From SHZL01 sp963784425 (GTDB lineage Bacteria > Pseudomonadota > Gammaproteobacteria > Xanthomonadales > SZUA-36): 64,000 bases of DNA. The notes beneath the pieces are model-generated. The model saw nothing but the letters and a program-made list of their open reading frames with translations. It was not told the DNA's origin and searched no databases. Both the position numbers and the translations under genes were made by a program. This document shows, one piece after another, positions 30,156-39,710 of the stretch (positions are counted from its first letter, which is position 1; the number at the start of each line of letters is the position of its first letter). Location of the stretch: assembly GCA_963784425.1 (NCBI GenBank), contig CAWARM010000011.1:310001-374000 (forward strand), read 5' to 3'.

Positions 30156-31442
30156 CTAGCGGGAAGGCCTGGCTCGTACCGGCTTGCCTGCCTTGATCAG
30201 CAGGGGCACTGATTTTTGCCAGGCTTTACCGGCCACTTGCTTGCGCGTGCGACCGACAATACCGCCAAAGACTGACGCCGGACTGCCATGGAAATGCCGC
30301 GAAACTTCCTGGTTCACCACACTGATGAGCTGGAAAATAGCCGTTTCACGGTCGACATTGGGAATAATGGGCGTGTCACAGCGCTCCGCTTCGCTCAGCA
30401 CGACGGATTGCAAGCGCCAAATGGAATCAAATTTGTTCAGGTACTTCCTGGCCCGCCGGCGCGGTTCATTCGTGCCACGGCCCAGCAGGCGGGCTTTCAA
30501 TTCTTTTTCCTGCATTACACCCAGCGTAACGTGAACCACTACGGCGTCCGTATCATGCGGCAGCGTTTGCACCAGGCTGGGATGGACGTGAACCCCTTCG
30601 AGGATCAGCGGCGTACTCTCACGGATGGCACGCAACATGACGGCTTCGCAGGCCAGGGCCAGCAGGTCTGTCTGTACGCGGTACCCTTCGGCTACCAGCA
30701 GGTCTTTGTTGCGATCCTTCTTGTCCTGTATCGGCAGGGTGCGCCACGCATCGAAAGAGGAACAATGTAAAACCGGCATCAGTTTCCTTGGAATCATTGA
30801 ACGCATCACTTCGCGCAACATGTCCGTTGACTGGGTGCGGACAATCTCAAGCCGGTGTCCGATTTCATTCGCGATGGAGCTTTTTCCACTGCCTACTGCA
30901 CCACAAATCAGCAGCAGGAGAGGACGGTCACTGTGCTGGAATTCAGTCCAGCTCAGGTATTGGCTGGCTTCCGTTTTACCCAACTCCTGCTGCAGGCACA
31001 GATAGGTGAGATAACCCAGTTGCCGGGTTGTAATAGAGCTGACGCCGGAAGCCAGTAACTGGTTGTAAATACTGGTGGTTATTTGTTCGGCATCTTCCGC
31101 TCGTATCGCGCTGGATTGGAGGTAACGCTGGTGTTTGCCACGGGAAAATGCGCTTTCCGTTCCATTGAGGTCAATGACTTTGATTCTCGTTGGAGCGCTT
31201 GCTGGCGCACGATACTGGGCGAGAATGGATTGCTCGCAGCTTGCGCCCAGCAGACCATCAACCAGCTTGCGCAATTGCTGCGTTGAGATTTCGTCAGTGT
31301 CGGCCAATGCAGTGCGCACCTGGTTCGCCAGCTCGAATGACTGGTCGAACGGCAGACCTGAACTGATCAGGTTGCGGATCAGGATGCCCCGAAGAAAGGG
31401 CGTCCGGGTATGTTCCTGCTTATTAATGACTGAGGTTTTCAA
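30156..31442 (-). CDS. 2-phosphoglycerate kinase
   Basis: 428 residues. The N-terminal about 130 residues look like an ATP-cone (FLRGILIRNLISSGLPFDQSFELANQVRTAL). A P-loop kinase domain follows with Walker A CGAVGSGKSSIANEIGHRL at about 180 and then RTQSTDMLREVMRSMIP. The combination is characteristic of 2-phosphoglycerate kinase. In methanogens this enzyme makes 2,3-bisphosphoglycerate, the precursor of cyclic 2,3-diphosphoglycerate. No cyclase gene is visible, so the bacterial product is uncertain. It is upstream of the phosphoglycerate mutase in the same transcript. Confidence 0.82.
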   Translation of the reverse strand: MKTSVINKQEHTRTPFLRGILIRNLISSGLPFDQSFELANQVRTALADTDEISTQQLRKLVDGLLGASCEQSILAQYRAPASAPTRIKVIDLNGTESAFSRGKHQRYLQSSAIRAEDAEQITTSIYNQLLASGVSSITTRQLGYLTYLCLQQELGKTEASQYLSWTEFQHSDRPLLLLICGAVGSGKSSIANEIGHRLEIVRTQSTDMLREVMRSMIPRKLMPVLHCSSFDAWRTLPIQDKKDRNKDLLVAEGYRVQTDLLALACEAVMLRAIRESTPLILEGVHVHPSLVQTLPHDTDAVVVHVTLGVMQEKELKARLLGRGTNEPRRRARKYLNKFDSIWRLQSVVLSEAERCDTPIIPNVDRETAIFQLISVVNQEVSRHFHGSPASVFGGIVGRTRKQVAGKAWQKSVPLLIKAGKPVRARPSR

Positions 31443-31544
31443 GGCGCCTGCGACGTATTCCCCATGTATTCAGCGCCATTATGATTGGCTGTACCCGGGT
31501 GGCGCAAGCTGACCGCCGTCCAGACGCGGCAATGACAACCCTAA

Positions 31545-31660
31545 GGAAGTTCTGAGAAAATGGCGGCACGTCAACCTCCATGGATGGAGGGAACGCAGTC
31601 GGGTTGTCGGGAACAACCCGTGCCCTGTACCGCGGAAACTCTGAATAAATCAGAGTTTCC
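31545..31660. mobile_element. MITE-like palindromic element
   Basis: A 116-bp non-coding element occupies the gap between the 2-phosphoglycerate kinase and the amidohydrolase gene. Its ends are imperfect inverted repeats (GGAAGTTCTGA left, GGAAACTCTGA read inward from the right) flanked on both sides by CTAA, a likely 4-bp target duplication. Inside are three hairpins: 31575-31590, 31600-31620 and 31634-31660 (11-bp stem, 5-nt loop). The last could terminate transcription. No transposase is encoded. The rest of 31443-31865 shows no gene. Confidence 0.55.
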
Positions 31661-31865
31661 CTAATTTGTAAATTCCGCCGACATTGTTGAAAATAGGCAC
31701 CACTATGGACCCGAAACCCTGATATGGACATCATGTGAAGCACAGCTCCCCCCCAGTTTCGCGCACCGACTTGATTTTCGCGACAGCGGCGGTCCATATC
31801 CCCTGATTGGGGCTGGTGATGCACCGCCCTACCTGACTTACAACAGCAGCGGCTCCGCGCGGGTA

Positions 31866-32603
31866 TTGTTGGTGGCTGACCATGCCAGCCCGTTTTTCCC
31901 CGCTGCCATGAACCAGTTGGGCCTGGAAGACTGGGTGCTTGACCGGCATGTCGCCTGGGACATCGGATCCGACCAGTTAACCGAGTACCTGGCTGATTTA
32001 CTCGATGCGCCTGCAATCCTTGCGGGATTTTCCCGCCTGATCATTGATCCCAACCGGAAGCTGGACGACCCCACGGCGTTCGTGGAAGTCAGTGACGGCA
32101 TTTCCATTCCGGGCAACCTTGCGCTGAACGCCGCGCAAAAAGCCTTGCGCGTGCAATCATTTTTTGAGCCATACCACGGGGCAATTGCGCGACGCCTGGA
32201 TGAATTCCAGGCTGCCGGCACCGTGCCGGTACTGATATCAATGCATACCTGTACGCCGGTATTCGCGCAGTTTGTCCGCCCCTGGCATATCGGCGTCATG
32301 TGGGACAAGGATCCGCGCATTGCCGTGCCCTTGATGGAAAACCTGCGCAAAGTTGAAGATGTGTGTTTCGGTGACAACGAGCCCTATTCCGGGCGTCATA
32401 CCCATGACTTCACCATTGATCACCATGCGGAACCCGCAGGACTACCCCATGTGGGCATCGAAGTGCGCCAGGACCTTGTCCGGGACAGCGCTGGTGCGCG
32501 GAAATGGGCCGGGGTCCTGGCTGCCGCGCTGCAGGACATCCTGGCAGACGAGGCGCTGTATTGCCGCCTGGATGAACCTTCTTCCCCAGGCCGGGGCGGT
32601 TAG
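31866..32603 (+). CDS. N-formylglutamate amidohydrolase family protein
   Basis: At least 245 residues. The fold and metal-site phrases are clear: LLVADHASPFFP, ISMHTCTPVF, and HTHDFTIDHHAEPAGLPHVGIEVRQDL. The family hydrolyses N-formylglutamate in histidine breakdown, but many members act on other N-acyl amino acids, and no hut genes are nearby. The TTG at 31866 is only the last possible start: family-like sequence continues upstream in frame (GDAPPYLTYNSSGSARV) with no usable start. A GTG at 31735 would connect if one C were added to the seven-C run at 31748-31754, so the true N terminus probably lies there. Confidence 0.8.
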   Translation: MLVADHASPFFPAAMNQLGLEDWVLDRHVAWDIGSDQLTEYLADLLDAPAILAGFSRLIIDPNRKLDDPTAFVEVSDGISIPGNLALNAAQKALRVQSFFEPYHGAIARRLDEFQAAGTVPVLISMHTCTPVFAQFVRPWHIGVMWDKDPRIAVPLMENLRKVEDVCFGDNEPYSGRHTHDFTIDHHAEPAGLPHVGIEVRQDLVRDSAGARKWAGVLAAALQDILADEALYCRLDEPSSPGRGG

Positions 32604-32644
32604 GCCAAACCAGCACACCCTGAGCTTTTCTGTGGAGCAAATTC

Positions 32645-34705
32645 ATGCGGTTTACCCGTACCCGTTATTTTTCGTGCGTCCTGGCCCTGGCGGCCAGCAC
32701 CCTGGCAACAGCACAGGAAGACCAGCCCACCACCAGCCTGCCCTACACCCCCAGCCTGGCTATTGAGTCCATGGATCCGGGTGCTGACCCCTGCGTGAAC
32801 TTGTACCAGTATGCCTGCGGAGGATGGATTAAAAACAATCCGATACCTGTCAACCAGTCAGGCTGGAGCACCTACGCAAAGGCTTATGTCGATAACCAGC
32901 GCTATCTGTGGGGCATCCTTGCAGAGGACGCTGCGGACACCCCGATGCGCAACGCCACTCAGAAGCTGATTGGCGACTACTTTGCTGCCTGCATGAACAC
33001 AGAACGCATCGACGAACTGGGACTCTCGCCCATGGAGTATGAGTTGAGCCTCATCGCCGGCTTGGATGATAAATCGAAGTTGGGTGAAGTCCTGGGCAAA
33101 CTGATCCAGGCGACTGACTCAGCAGCTTTCTTCCTGGGTGTTGGTTCGGAACAGGATGCTCTGGATTCGTCCATCATGATCGGCGGAGTGGATGCCGGCG
33201 GCCTGGGCCTGCCCGACCGGGACTATTATCTGGACACAAGTGCGGACAAGCTGGCGACGCGCATCGCTTATCTGTCCCACCTTACAGCCATGTTTGGGTT
33301 GTTAGGCCAGGCACCGGATCAGGCGAAGCAATCGGCAGATATAGTCATGCGCATTGAGACTGACCTCGCCAAGGCCAGTCTGACAGCGGTTGAACGGCGC
33401 GACCCGCACAAGGTGTACCACCGCCAGACTTTGCAGGAACTTCAGGCGCAGTGGCCGGCGATCGACTGGGCCATGCTGTTCCAGCTCGCAGGGCTGAATC
33501 CCGCTCCCTGGCTCAATGTGTCCCAACCACAGTTCCTGACCGAGGCCCAGGCTCTCATCACCCGCGAATCGCTGGACGACCTGAAAACCTATTTGCGCTG
33601 GGGACTGTTGAACACCCGCGCCGCCCTGTTGTCGCGCCCGTTTCGTGACCAGGATTTTGCGTTTTTTGGCGCCGTGCTGCGTGGCGTGAAGGAGCAGAAA
33701 CCGCGCTGGCAAACCTGCGTAACCCAGGTGGATGACCAGTTGGGCGAGGCCCTGGGCCGCGAGTTCGTGGAACGCAATTTCCCCCCCGAAGTGCGGGCTC
33801 ATGCGCAGCGCATGAGCCTGCAGATCCGGCAGGCCATGGCTGAGCGCATCAATCAACTTTCATGGATGAGCCCGGAGACACGCGCTCAGGCGCAACAGAA
33901 GCTGGAAAAAATGCGCGACAAGGTTGGTTACCCCGACAAGTGGAGAGACTATTCGCCAATCCGCGTCAGCCGGGACGATTACTTTGGCAACGTGACCCGC
34001 GCCACGGACTTTGAGCTCAAGCGCCAGATGTCCCGTATTGGCAAGCCCGTTGACCGGGATGAATGGAGCATGACCCCCGCCACGGTAAACGCCTATTACA
34101 ACCCGTCCATGAACGACATCAATTTTCCTGCCGCTGTGTTGATGCCCCCTTTGTATGACCCGAAGATGGACGCAGCGCCCAATTACGGCAATACCGGCGG
34201 AACCATAGGGCACGAACTGGTGCACGGCTTCGATGACGAAGGCCGGCAATTCGACGGCGACGGGAACTTGCGTGACTGGTGGACGGAGCAAGATGCGGCC
34301 TCGTTCGAGCAAGGCGCAAAATGTATCCGCGACCAGTACGCCAGCTACCGGGTCATCGACGAGATTTTCATCAATGCAGAATTAACCGCAGGTGAAGATA
34401 TCGCCGACTTCGGTGGCCTGATCCTCGCCTGGCAAGCCTGGAAACTGGAAACTGCAGGCCAGGATTTACCCGAGGTGGACAACCTGACACCGGACCAGCG
34501 CTTTTTTGTCGGCTTTGCCCAGTGGGCCTGTGCTAATGAACGCCCGGAATCCCTGCGCGTGAGTGCGGCAACGGACCCTCATTCGCCACCCATGTACCGT
34601 ATTAATGGCGTGGTGGTGAACATGCCGCAATTCGCTACAGCATTTCATTGCGCCGCAGATGCCCCCATGGTCAAACCGGCCGCCGACATTTGCCGGATCT
34701 GGTAA
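32645..34705 (+). CDS. M13 (neprilysin/PepO-like) zinc metallopeptidase
   Basis: 686 residues with an N-terminal signal peptide (cleavage after LATA). The M13 hallmarks are all present: DPCVNLYQYACGGWIKNNPIP at the start, VNAYYNPSMNDINFPAA, the zinc helix GTIGHELVHGFDDEGRQFD, GEDIADFGGL with the third ligand Glu, and the C-terminal CRIW. Members are periplasmic endopeptidases that cut short peptides. The start is supported by a GGAGCAA site upstream. It lies 41 bp after the amidohydrolase on the same strand. Confidence 0.95.
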   Translation: MRFTRTRYFSCVLALAASTLATAQEDQPTTSLPYTPSLAIESMDPGADPCVNLYQYACGGWIKNNPIPVNQSGWSTYAKAYVDNQRYLWGILAEDAADTPMRNATQKLIGDYFAACMNTERIDELGLSPMEYELSLIAGLDDKSKLGEVLGKLIQATDSAAFFLGVGSEQDALDSSIMIGGVDAGGLGLPDRDYYLDTSADKLATRIAYLSHLTAMFGLLGQAPDQAKQSADIVMRIETDLAKASLTAVERRDPHKVYHRQTLQELQAQWPAIDWAMLFQLAGLNPAPWLNVSQPQFLTEAQALITRESLDDLKTYLRWGLLNTRAALLSRPFRDQDFAFFGAVLRGVKEQKPRWQTCVTQVDDQLGEALGREFVERNFPPEVRAHAQRMSLQIRQAMAERINQLSWMSPETRAQAQQKLEKMRDKVGYPDKWRDYSPIRVSRDDYFGNVTRATDFELKRQMSRIGKPVDRDEWSMTPATVNAYYNPSMNDINFPAAVLMPPLYDPKMDAAPNYGNTGGTIGHELVHGFDDEGRQFDGDGNLRDWWTEQDAASFEQGAKCIRDQYASYRVIDEIFINAELTAGEDIADFGGLILAWQAWKLETAGQDLPEVDNLTPDQRFFVGFAQWACANERPESLRVSAATDPHSPPMYRINGVVVNMPQFATAFHCAADAPMVKPAADICRIW

Positions 34706-34717
34706 GCCCGGATTGCT

Positions 34718-35866
34718 CTACACTGCAAGCAGGCGCGCGGCGGCTTCGCGCAGGGTGTCATCACCCTTGGCAAAGCAAAAGCGGATGACACGCTGCTCCG
34801 GAGGGTGTTCATAGAACACCGACACGGGTATGGCTGCCACTTTGTGCTCGCGCGTCAAGCGGTTGACAAAATCCATGTCAGTTTCGCCGCTGACAGAACT
34901 GTACTCGGCCAGTTGAAAAAACGTCCCGGCACTGGGCGGAAGGCGGAACGCGGATTGCGCCAGCAGGCTGCGGAACAGGTCGCGTTTTTGCTGGTAAAAC
35001 GCAGCCAGGGTGCAGTGATGCTCCGGGCATTCACGCAGGAAATCAGCCAGGGCATACTGCATGGGCGCATTGGTACTGAAGTTGATGAACTGGTGTATGC
35101 GCAGGAACTCCTGCATGAGCTTTGCCGGCGCCACGCAGTAGCCAACGCGCCAACCGGTAGCGTGGTAGGTCTTGCCAAATGAAAACACCGCGAAAGTCCT
35201 GCTGGCAAGGTCAGGGTAACGCAACAGGCTGAGGTGGGGCTGCCCGTCGAACACGATGTGCTCGTAAACCTCATCCGACACCAGGCAGATGCGGCTACCG
35301 GCAGTGATCTCGCGCAGGCAATCGATATCGTGCTGCGACCAGGTGGTGGCCGACGGGTTGTGCGGCGTGTTCAGCATGATCAGGCGCGTGCGCTCATTGA
35401 CCGTGTCACGCACGCGGTCCCAGTCAATGCGAAAATCGGGGTAAACCGTTGGAATGCGATGGGTGATTCCGCCATTGAGCCTGATGGCAGGAGCATAGGT
35501 GTCGTAGGCCGGGTCGAAGATAATGGCTTCGTCACCCGGATGCACCACCGCAGTCACGGCGCAGTAAATGGCCTCGGTAGCGCCAGGCGTCACGGTGACT
35601 TCGTGCTGCGGATCAACCACCCGTCCATACAGGGTGTGAACCTTATGCGCAATCTGTTCACACAGTTCAGGCACTCCGGCCATTGGTGCATACTGGTTGT
35701 GCCCGTGCTCCAGGTGCCAGGTAACGCGTTCGCGCAACAGGGGCGGCCCGTCAAAATCCGGAAAGCCCTGGGACAGGTTGATGGCGCCATGCTCCAGCGC
35801 CATGCGCGACATCACCGTAAAAATCGTGGTGCCGGCGCCGGGTAGCTTGCTTTTTAATTCCAACAT
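34718..35866 (-). CDS. Methionine aminotransferase-type PLP enzyme
   Basis: 382 residues, class I aminotransferase. The PLP lysine lies in VFSFGKTYHATGWRVGYC. Other motifs are INLSQGFPDFDGP, LNTPHNPSATTW and LVSDEVYEHIVFDG. The SFGKTYHATGWR phrase and ending match YbdL-type methionine aminotransferase, which recycles methionine from its keto-acid; kynurenine aminotransferases are close relatives. It is convergent with the M13 peptidase and divergent from yceH, with 35 bp before the latter. Confidence 0.87.
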   Translation of the reverse strand: MLELKSKLPGAGTTIFTVMSRMALEHGAINLSQGFPDFDGPPLLRERVTWHLEHGHNQYAPMAGVPELCEQIAHKVHTLYGRVVDPQHEVTVTPGATEAIYCAVTAVVHPGDEAIIFDPAYDTYAPAIRLNGGITHRIPTVYPDFRIDWDRVRDTVNERTRLIMLNTPHNPSATTWSQHDIDCLREITAGSRICLVSDEVYEHIVFDGQPHLSLLRYPDLASRTFAVFSFGKTYHATGWRVGYCVAPAKLMQEFLRIHQFINFSTNAPMQYALADFLRECPEHHCTLAAFYQQKRDLFRSLLAQSAFRLPPSAGTFFQLAEYSSVSGETDMDFVNRLTREHKVAAIPVSVFYEHPPEQRVIRFCFAKGDDTLREAAARLLAV

Positions 35867-35901
35867 GACATCAAATGTAGCAGAGATGAAGGAGATTTAT
35901 T

Positions 35902-36522
35902 GTGCAGTTGCTGAGCGAAATGCAGGCGCGTGTTTTAGGGTGCCTGATTGAGAAGAAGGAAACCACGCCTGAACAATACCCCTTGACCACCAACTCGCTG
36001 CGACTGGCCTGTAACCAGAAAACCGCCAGGAACCCGGTAACAAGCTATACCGAAGGTGAGGTTGGTCATACCGTGCGCGAACTCATCAACATGGGTTTTG
36101 CCCACGAAGCATGGGGCGGGCGAGTGGCCAGGTATGAACACGATGCCGCCAAGGCGCTGGGCGTGCAAGGCAAGGCATTGGCCCTGTTGTGCCCATTGAT
36201 CCTGCGCGGACCACAAACGGCCGGTGAACTCAAGGTCAACGCGCAGCGCCTGTTCGCCTTCGAAGATTTGGACGATGTCCTGCATATGCTGCGCCGCCTC
36301 GCCGAGCAGGAGCCGGCCCTGGTGGTTTGCCTGCCACGTCAGCCCGGGCAGAAGGAAGAACGCTATGCCCACCTGTTGTGTGGCGAACCCGTGATTCCCC
36401 AGATCATGGCACACGTGAACTACGCCACCGCAAGCGCCCCGGATGGCAGGCACCAGGACCTGGAAGATCGCATCAGCGTATTGGAGGCCCAGGTCGCCGA
36501 TCTGTTGAGCCGGCTTTCATGA
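35902..36522 (+). CDS. yceH: YceH/DUF480 family protein
   Basis: 206 residues starting at GTG 35902 behind AAGGAGA. The protein has two winged-helix-like repeats with the family phrases LSEMQARVLGCLIEKKETTPEQYPLT and ALLCPLILRGPQTAGELK, and a C-terminal coiled-coil (ISVLEAQVADLLSRL). Function is not established; a DNA-binding role is suggested by the fold. It overlaps the following crotonase by 4 bp (ATGA). Confidence 0.92.
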   Translation: MQLLSEMQARVLGCLIEKKETTPEQYPLTTNSLRLACNQKTARNPVTSYTEGEVGHTVRELINMGFAHEAWGGRVARYEHDAAKALGVQGKALALLCPLILRGPQTAGELKVNAQRLFAFEDLDDVLHMLRRLAEQEPALVVCLPRQPGQKEERYAHLLCGEPVIPQIMAHVNYATASAPDGRHQDLEDRISVLEAQVADLLSRLS

Positions 36523-37304
36523 CCCAGCGCGTCACTATCGAAGTCGAATCGGGTATTGCCTGCGTACGGCTGAACCGTGCAGACAAGCGCAATGCGCTCG
36601 ACCTTGCCATGTTCAAGTGCATTGCGGCCGCGCAAGCCGAAGTGCGCTCCCAGGGTGGCATCAGGGCGGTTATCCTGCAAGGTGAAGGTGAGGATTTCTG
36701 TACCGGCCTGGATGTAACATCCATGATGTCCGACCGCAAGGCAATGATCCGGCTGTTATGGAAATGGCTGCCCTGGCAGGCCAACCTCGCACAGGAAGTC
36801 GGCGTGGGCTGGCGCCGGCTGAGCGTTCCGGTGATCGCCGCAATCCAGGGCCGCTGCTGGGGCGGCGGCATGCAGATTGCGCTTGGCGCGGATTTTCGCA
36901 TCGCCCACCCCGACGCTTCTTTTTCGGTGATGGAAGGCAAGTGGGGTTTGATTCCTGATATGGGCGGCACGCTGGCCTTGCGGGAGCTCATGCAACGTGA
37001 CCATGCGATGCGCATCGCCATGACCGCAGAAACGCTGGATGCCAATGCGGCCTTGCAATGGGGGCTGGTAACTGAACTGAGCACAGAACCGGACACATCC
37101 GCGCACCAACTGGCACGACTGCTGTCGCAGCGCTCCCCGGATGCCGTGGCGGCAGTAAAACGTTTGTATCGCAAGAGCTGGACTGGCAGTGAAGGCGCCG
37201 CCCTGGCGCGGGAAACGCTGTATCAATGGCGAATCCTGGCGGGCGCCAACCAGGCCATCGCAGTAAAACGTCAACTCGGCAAAGACATTCCTTTCAAGAC
37301 CTGA
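36519..37304 (+). CDS. Enoyl-CoA hydratase/isomerase (crotonase) family protein
   Basis: 261 residues from the ATG that overlaps the yceH stop. Crotonase signatures are seen in VRLNRADKRNALDLAM, the oxyanion hole VIAAIQGRCWGGGMQIALGADFRIAHPDASFSV, and MEGKWGLIPDMGG. The second catalytic Glu position (near SVMEGKWGLIPD) needs alignment to decide between hydratase and isomerase. The substrate is unknown. Longer in-frame starts upstream lie inside yceH and are unlikely. Confidence 0.88.
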   Translation: MTQRVTIEVESGIACVRLNRADKRNALDLAMFKCIAAAQAEVRSQGGIRAVILQGEGEDFCTGLDVTSMMSDRKAMIRLLWKWLPWQANLAQEVGVGWRRLSVPVIAAIQGRCWGGGMQIALGADFRIAHPDASFSVMEGKWGLIPDMGGTLALRELMQRDHAMRIAMTAETLDANAALQWGLVTELSTEPDTSAHQLARLLSQRSPDAVAAVKRLYRKSWTGSEGAALARETLYQWRILAGANQAIAVKRQLGKDIPFKT

Positions 37305-37309
37305 GCGCC

Positions 37310-38590
37310 TCAGCTGCCAACACAGGCAGCAAACTGTTCCGCCAGGATGCCCATGCCCTCTTCGAGGTGCTCAAACGGAATGGTGAGCGGAGCGAGCAGG
37401 CGGATCACGTTGCTGCGCACACCGCAGGATAGTATCAACAGTCCATTCTTCCCGGCCGCCGCAACCAGCGCCCTGGTCAGGTCCGCATCCGGCTGGTTTA
37501 CATCACCGTTGCGCACCAACTCCATGGCCACCATTGCGCCTTTTCCGCGCACGTCACCAATCCGGTCCGGAAACTTTGCCTGCAAGGCATGCAAACCTTT
37601 CTTCAGGCGCTTGCCTACTTCCACCGCCCGCTCGCAAAGCTTCTCCTGCTGGATCACTTTGAACGCGGCAAGGCCCGCAGCGCAGCCCAGGGGAGAGCCG
37701 GCGTAGGTGCCGCCCAGCCCGCCGGGATCAGGTCCGTCCATGACATCGCGTTTGCCAATCACCGCGGCAATGGGAAAACCCCCAGCAATGCCTTTGGCCA
37801 GGGTGAGGATGTCCGGCTGCACATCTTCATATTCGCAGGCAAACATCTTGCCGGTGCGGCCAAACCCGGTCTGTATTTCGTCGCAAATGAAAATGATGCC
37901 GTGCCGGTCACATACTTCCCGCAGTTGCCCGAGGAAACCATCGGGGACGGGGTAGAAACCGCCCTCGCCCTGCACCGGCTCGATAATGATGGCGGCCACG
38001 CGCGCCGGTTCTATGTCATTCTTGAACAACTGCTCCAGCGCATACAGCGAATCCCCGGCACTGACACCCAGGTACTCGGCCGGGAATGGCACGTGGTAGA
38101 TTTCGGGAGTAAAGGGCCCGAAACCTTTCTTGTACGGCACCACTTTGCCGGTCAGGCCCATGCACAGATTGGTGCGGCCGTGAAAACCGCCGCTAAACGC
38201 GATGACTCCCGGCCGGCCAGTGCGGGCGCGGGCTATCTTGACTGCGTTCTCGATCGCCTCGGCGCCAGTTGAAACCAGCACCGCACGGGCATCATCAAAC
38301 GGCGCTATGCCCGTCAGTTTCTCAGCCAGTTCAACCGCATTGGTATAAGGAGTGATCATGATGCAGGTATGGCTGAACGCTGCAACCTGATCGGTCAAAG
38401 CCTTGACGATATCCGGGTGGCTATGGCCCGTATTGACTACTGCAATTCCCGCGGCGAAATCGATGTAGCGCTTGCCCTCGATATCCCAGACTTCGGCATT
38501 GCGTGCCTTCTGGATAAAAACCGGCAGCATGTTGCCCATGCCTCTGGCGAAAACCTTGTTCTTGCGTTCCTGCCACTGTGCGTTGCTCAT
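37310..38590 (-). CDS. gabT: 4-aminobutyrate aminotransferase
   Basis: 426 residues, class III PLP aminotransferase. Motifs: YIDFAAGIAVVNTGHSHP, FSGGFHGRTN, ICDEIQTGFGRTGKMFACEYEDVQPD, the PLP lysine in LTLAKGIAGGFPIAAVIG, and GGLGGTYAGSPLGCAA. These match GabT, which converts GABA and 2-oxoglutarate to succinic semialdehyde and glutamate. Ornithine-type paralogues are less likely given the specific motifs. The start overlaps the end of the TerC gene by 4 bp, so the two are probably co-translated; gabD is absent. Confidence 0.92.
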   Translation of the reverse strand: MSNAQWQERKNKVFARGMGNMLPVFIQKARNAEVWDIEGKRYIDFAAGIAVVNTGHSHPDIVKALTDQVAAFSHTCIMITPYTNAVELAEKLTGIAPFDDARAVLVSTGAEAIENAVKIARARTGRPGVIAFSGGFHGRTNLCMGLTGKVVPYKKGFGPFTPEIYHVPFPAEYLGVSAGDSLYALEQLFKNDIEPARVAAIIIEPVQGEGGFYPVPDGFLGQLREVCDRHGIIFICDEIQTGFGRTGKMFACEYEDVQPDILTLAKGIAGGFPIAAVIGKRDVMDGPDPGGLGGTYAGSPLGCAAGLAAFKVIQQEKLCERAVEVGKRLKKGLHALQAKFPDRIGDVRGKGAMVAMELVRNGDVNQPDADLTRALVAAAGKNGLLILSCGVRSNVIRLLAPLTIPFEHLEEGMGILAEQFAACVGS

Positions 38591-39588
38591 GATTTGTCGC
38601 GGTGCTCTCTATCCAGGGGAGACTTCAACGGAAACGGGTCCCGGTCTGATCCTTTAATCGACGCAATCACCCCGACTGTCATGATGCCGATGATGAGGGC
38701 CATCGATACTCCAATGGGTATGTGGTAGTAGTTGCTAATCATCATTTTCACACCCACGAAGGCGAGGATGAACACCAGGGAGTGCTTGAGGTAGCGGAAT
38801 TTTGCCATGTAACCGGCCAGCACGAAATACAGGGATCGCAGGCCCAGGATGGCAAAGAGATTCGAGGTAAAGATAATAAAAGGATCGCGCGTCACCGCAA
38901 ATACTGCGGGTATGGAGTCCACAGCAAACATAACGTCGCTGCTTTCCACCATCAGCAAAGCAAGAAACAGTGGAGTGGCCACGGTCTTGTTGTTAGTGGT
39001 CACGAAAAAATGTCTGCCGTGGTATTGGTTGGTGAACGGCAGCCAGGTACGCGCCAGTTTCACCAGTGCATTTTCTCCCGGGTCAACGGTTTCCTCGCGC
39101 AGGATGAGCATCTTTACAGCAGTGTAGATCAACAACGCACCGAAGACGTAGACGACCCAGTCGAAGGTATTGATCAGGGCGACGCCCAGCCCAATCATCA
39201 GGCCACGCAAAAGGACCGCGCCAATGATGCCCCAGAACAGCACCCGGTGCTGTAACTCCAGCGGCACACGGAAGTAGGAAAACACCATGGCAATGACGAA
39301 AATGTTGTCGACGGAAAGCGAGAGTTCCAGCACGTAACCCAGCAGGAATTGCGACGCAGCCTGCATGCCGGTCAGATCAGCCCGTTTGAAGTCAGTCCAG
39401 GGGCCGTTGTGTTCGTACAGGAAGTAAATGACGATATTAAAAAGCAGCGACAGCGAAACCCACAAAACCGTCCACTTCACGGCATCCTGCACCGAAGGAA
39501 TCTCGGTTTTCTTATGAAATACACCAAGGTCGAGAGCGACCATGGCAAATAGAAACGTCAGGAAGAACAGCCAGATGTAAACAGACAT
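38587..39588 (-). CDS. alx: TerC/Alx family membrane protein
   Basis: 333 residues with about nine membrane helices. The family signatures LELSLSVDNIFVIAMVFSYF and LALLMVESSDVMFAVDSIPAVFAVTRDPFIIFTSN contain the acidic residues thought to bind metal. Alx is a manganese exporter in E. coli. I looked for the alkali-responsive Mn riboswitch that precedes alx there and saw nothing resembling it in the 120 bp upstream. gabT follows with a 4-bp overlap. Confidence 0.9.
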   Translation of the reverse strand: MSVYIWLFFLTFLFAMVALDLGVFHKKTEIPSVQDAVKWTVLWVSLSLLFNIVIYFLYEHNGPWTDFKRADLTGMQAASQFLLGYVLELSLSVDNIFVIAMVFSYFRVPLELQHRVLFWGIIGAVLLRGLMIGLGVALINTFDWVVYVFGALLIYTAVKMLILREETVDPGENALVKLARTWLPFTNQYHGRHFFVTTNNKTVATPLFLALLMVESSDVMFAVDSIPAVFAVTRDPFIIFTSNLFAILGLRSLYFVLAGYMAKFRYLKHSLVFILAFVGVKMMISNYYHIPIGVSMALIIGIMTVGVIASIKGSDRDPFPLKSPLDREHRDKS

Positions 39589-39710
39589 TGAATAGTATGG
39601 TGACGGATACGATTAGGCCAACCGTAACATCAATCGGCCCTTACCACCAGACCAAAAAGTATGAAATACCATTTGCGATCAATTGGCAGTAATGGTCTGC
39701 TATGCAGGCC

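Noticed and set aside
36327..36518. Upstream start for the crotonase
   Set aside because: It would overlap yceH by about 190 bp; the ATGA junction at 36519 is a normal coupled start.
39589..39710. Manganese riboswitch upstream of the TerC/Alx gene
   Set aside because: The conserved yybP-ykoY core sequences and stems are not visible on the minus strand.
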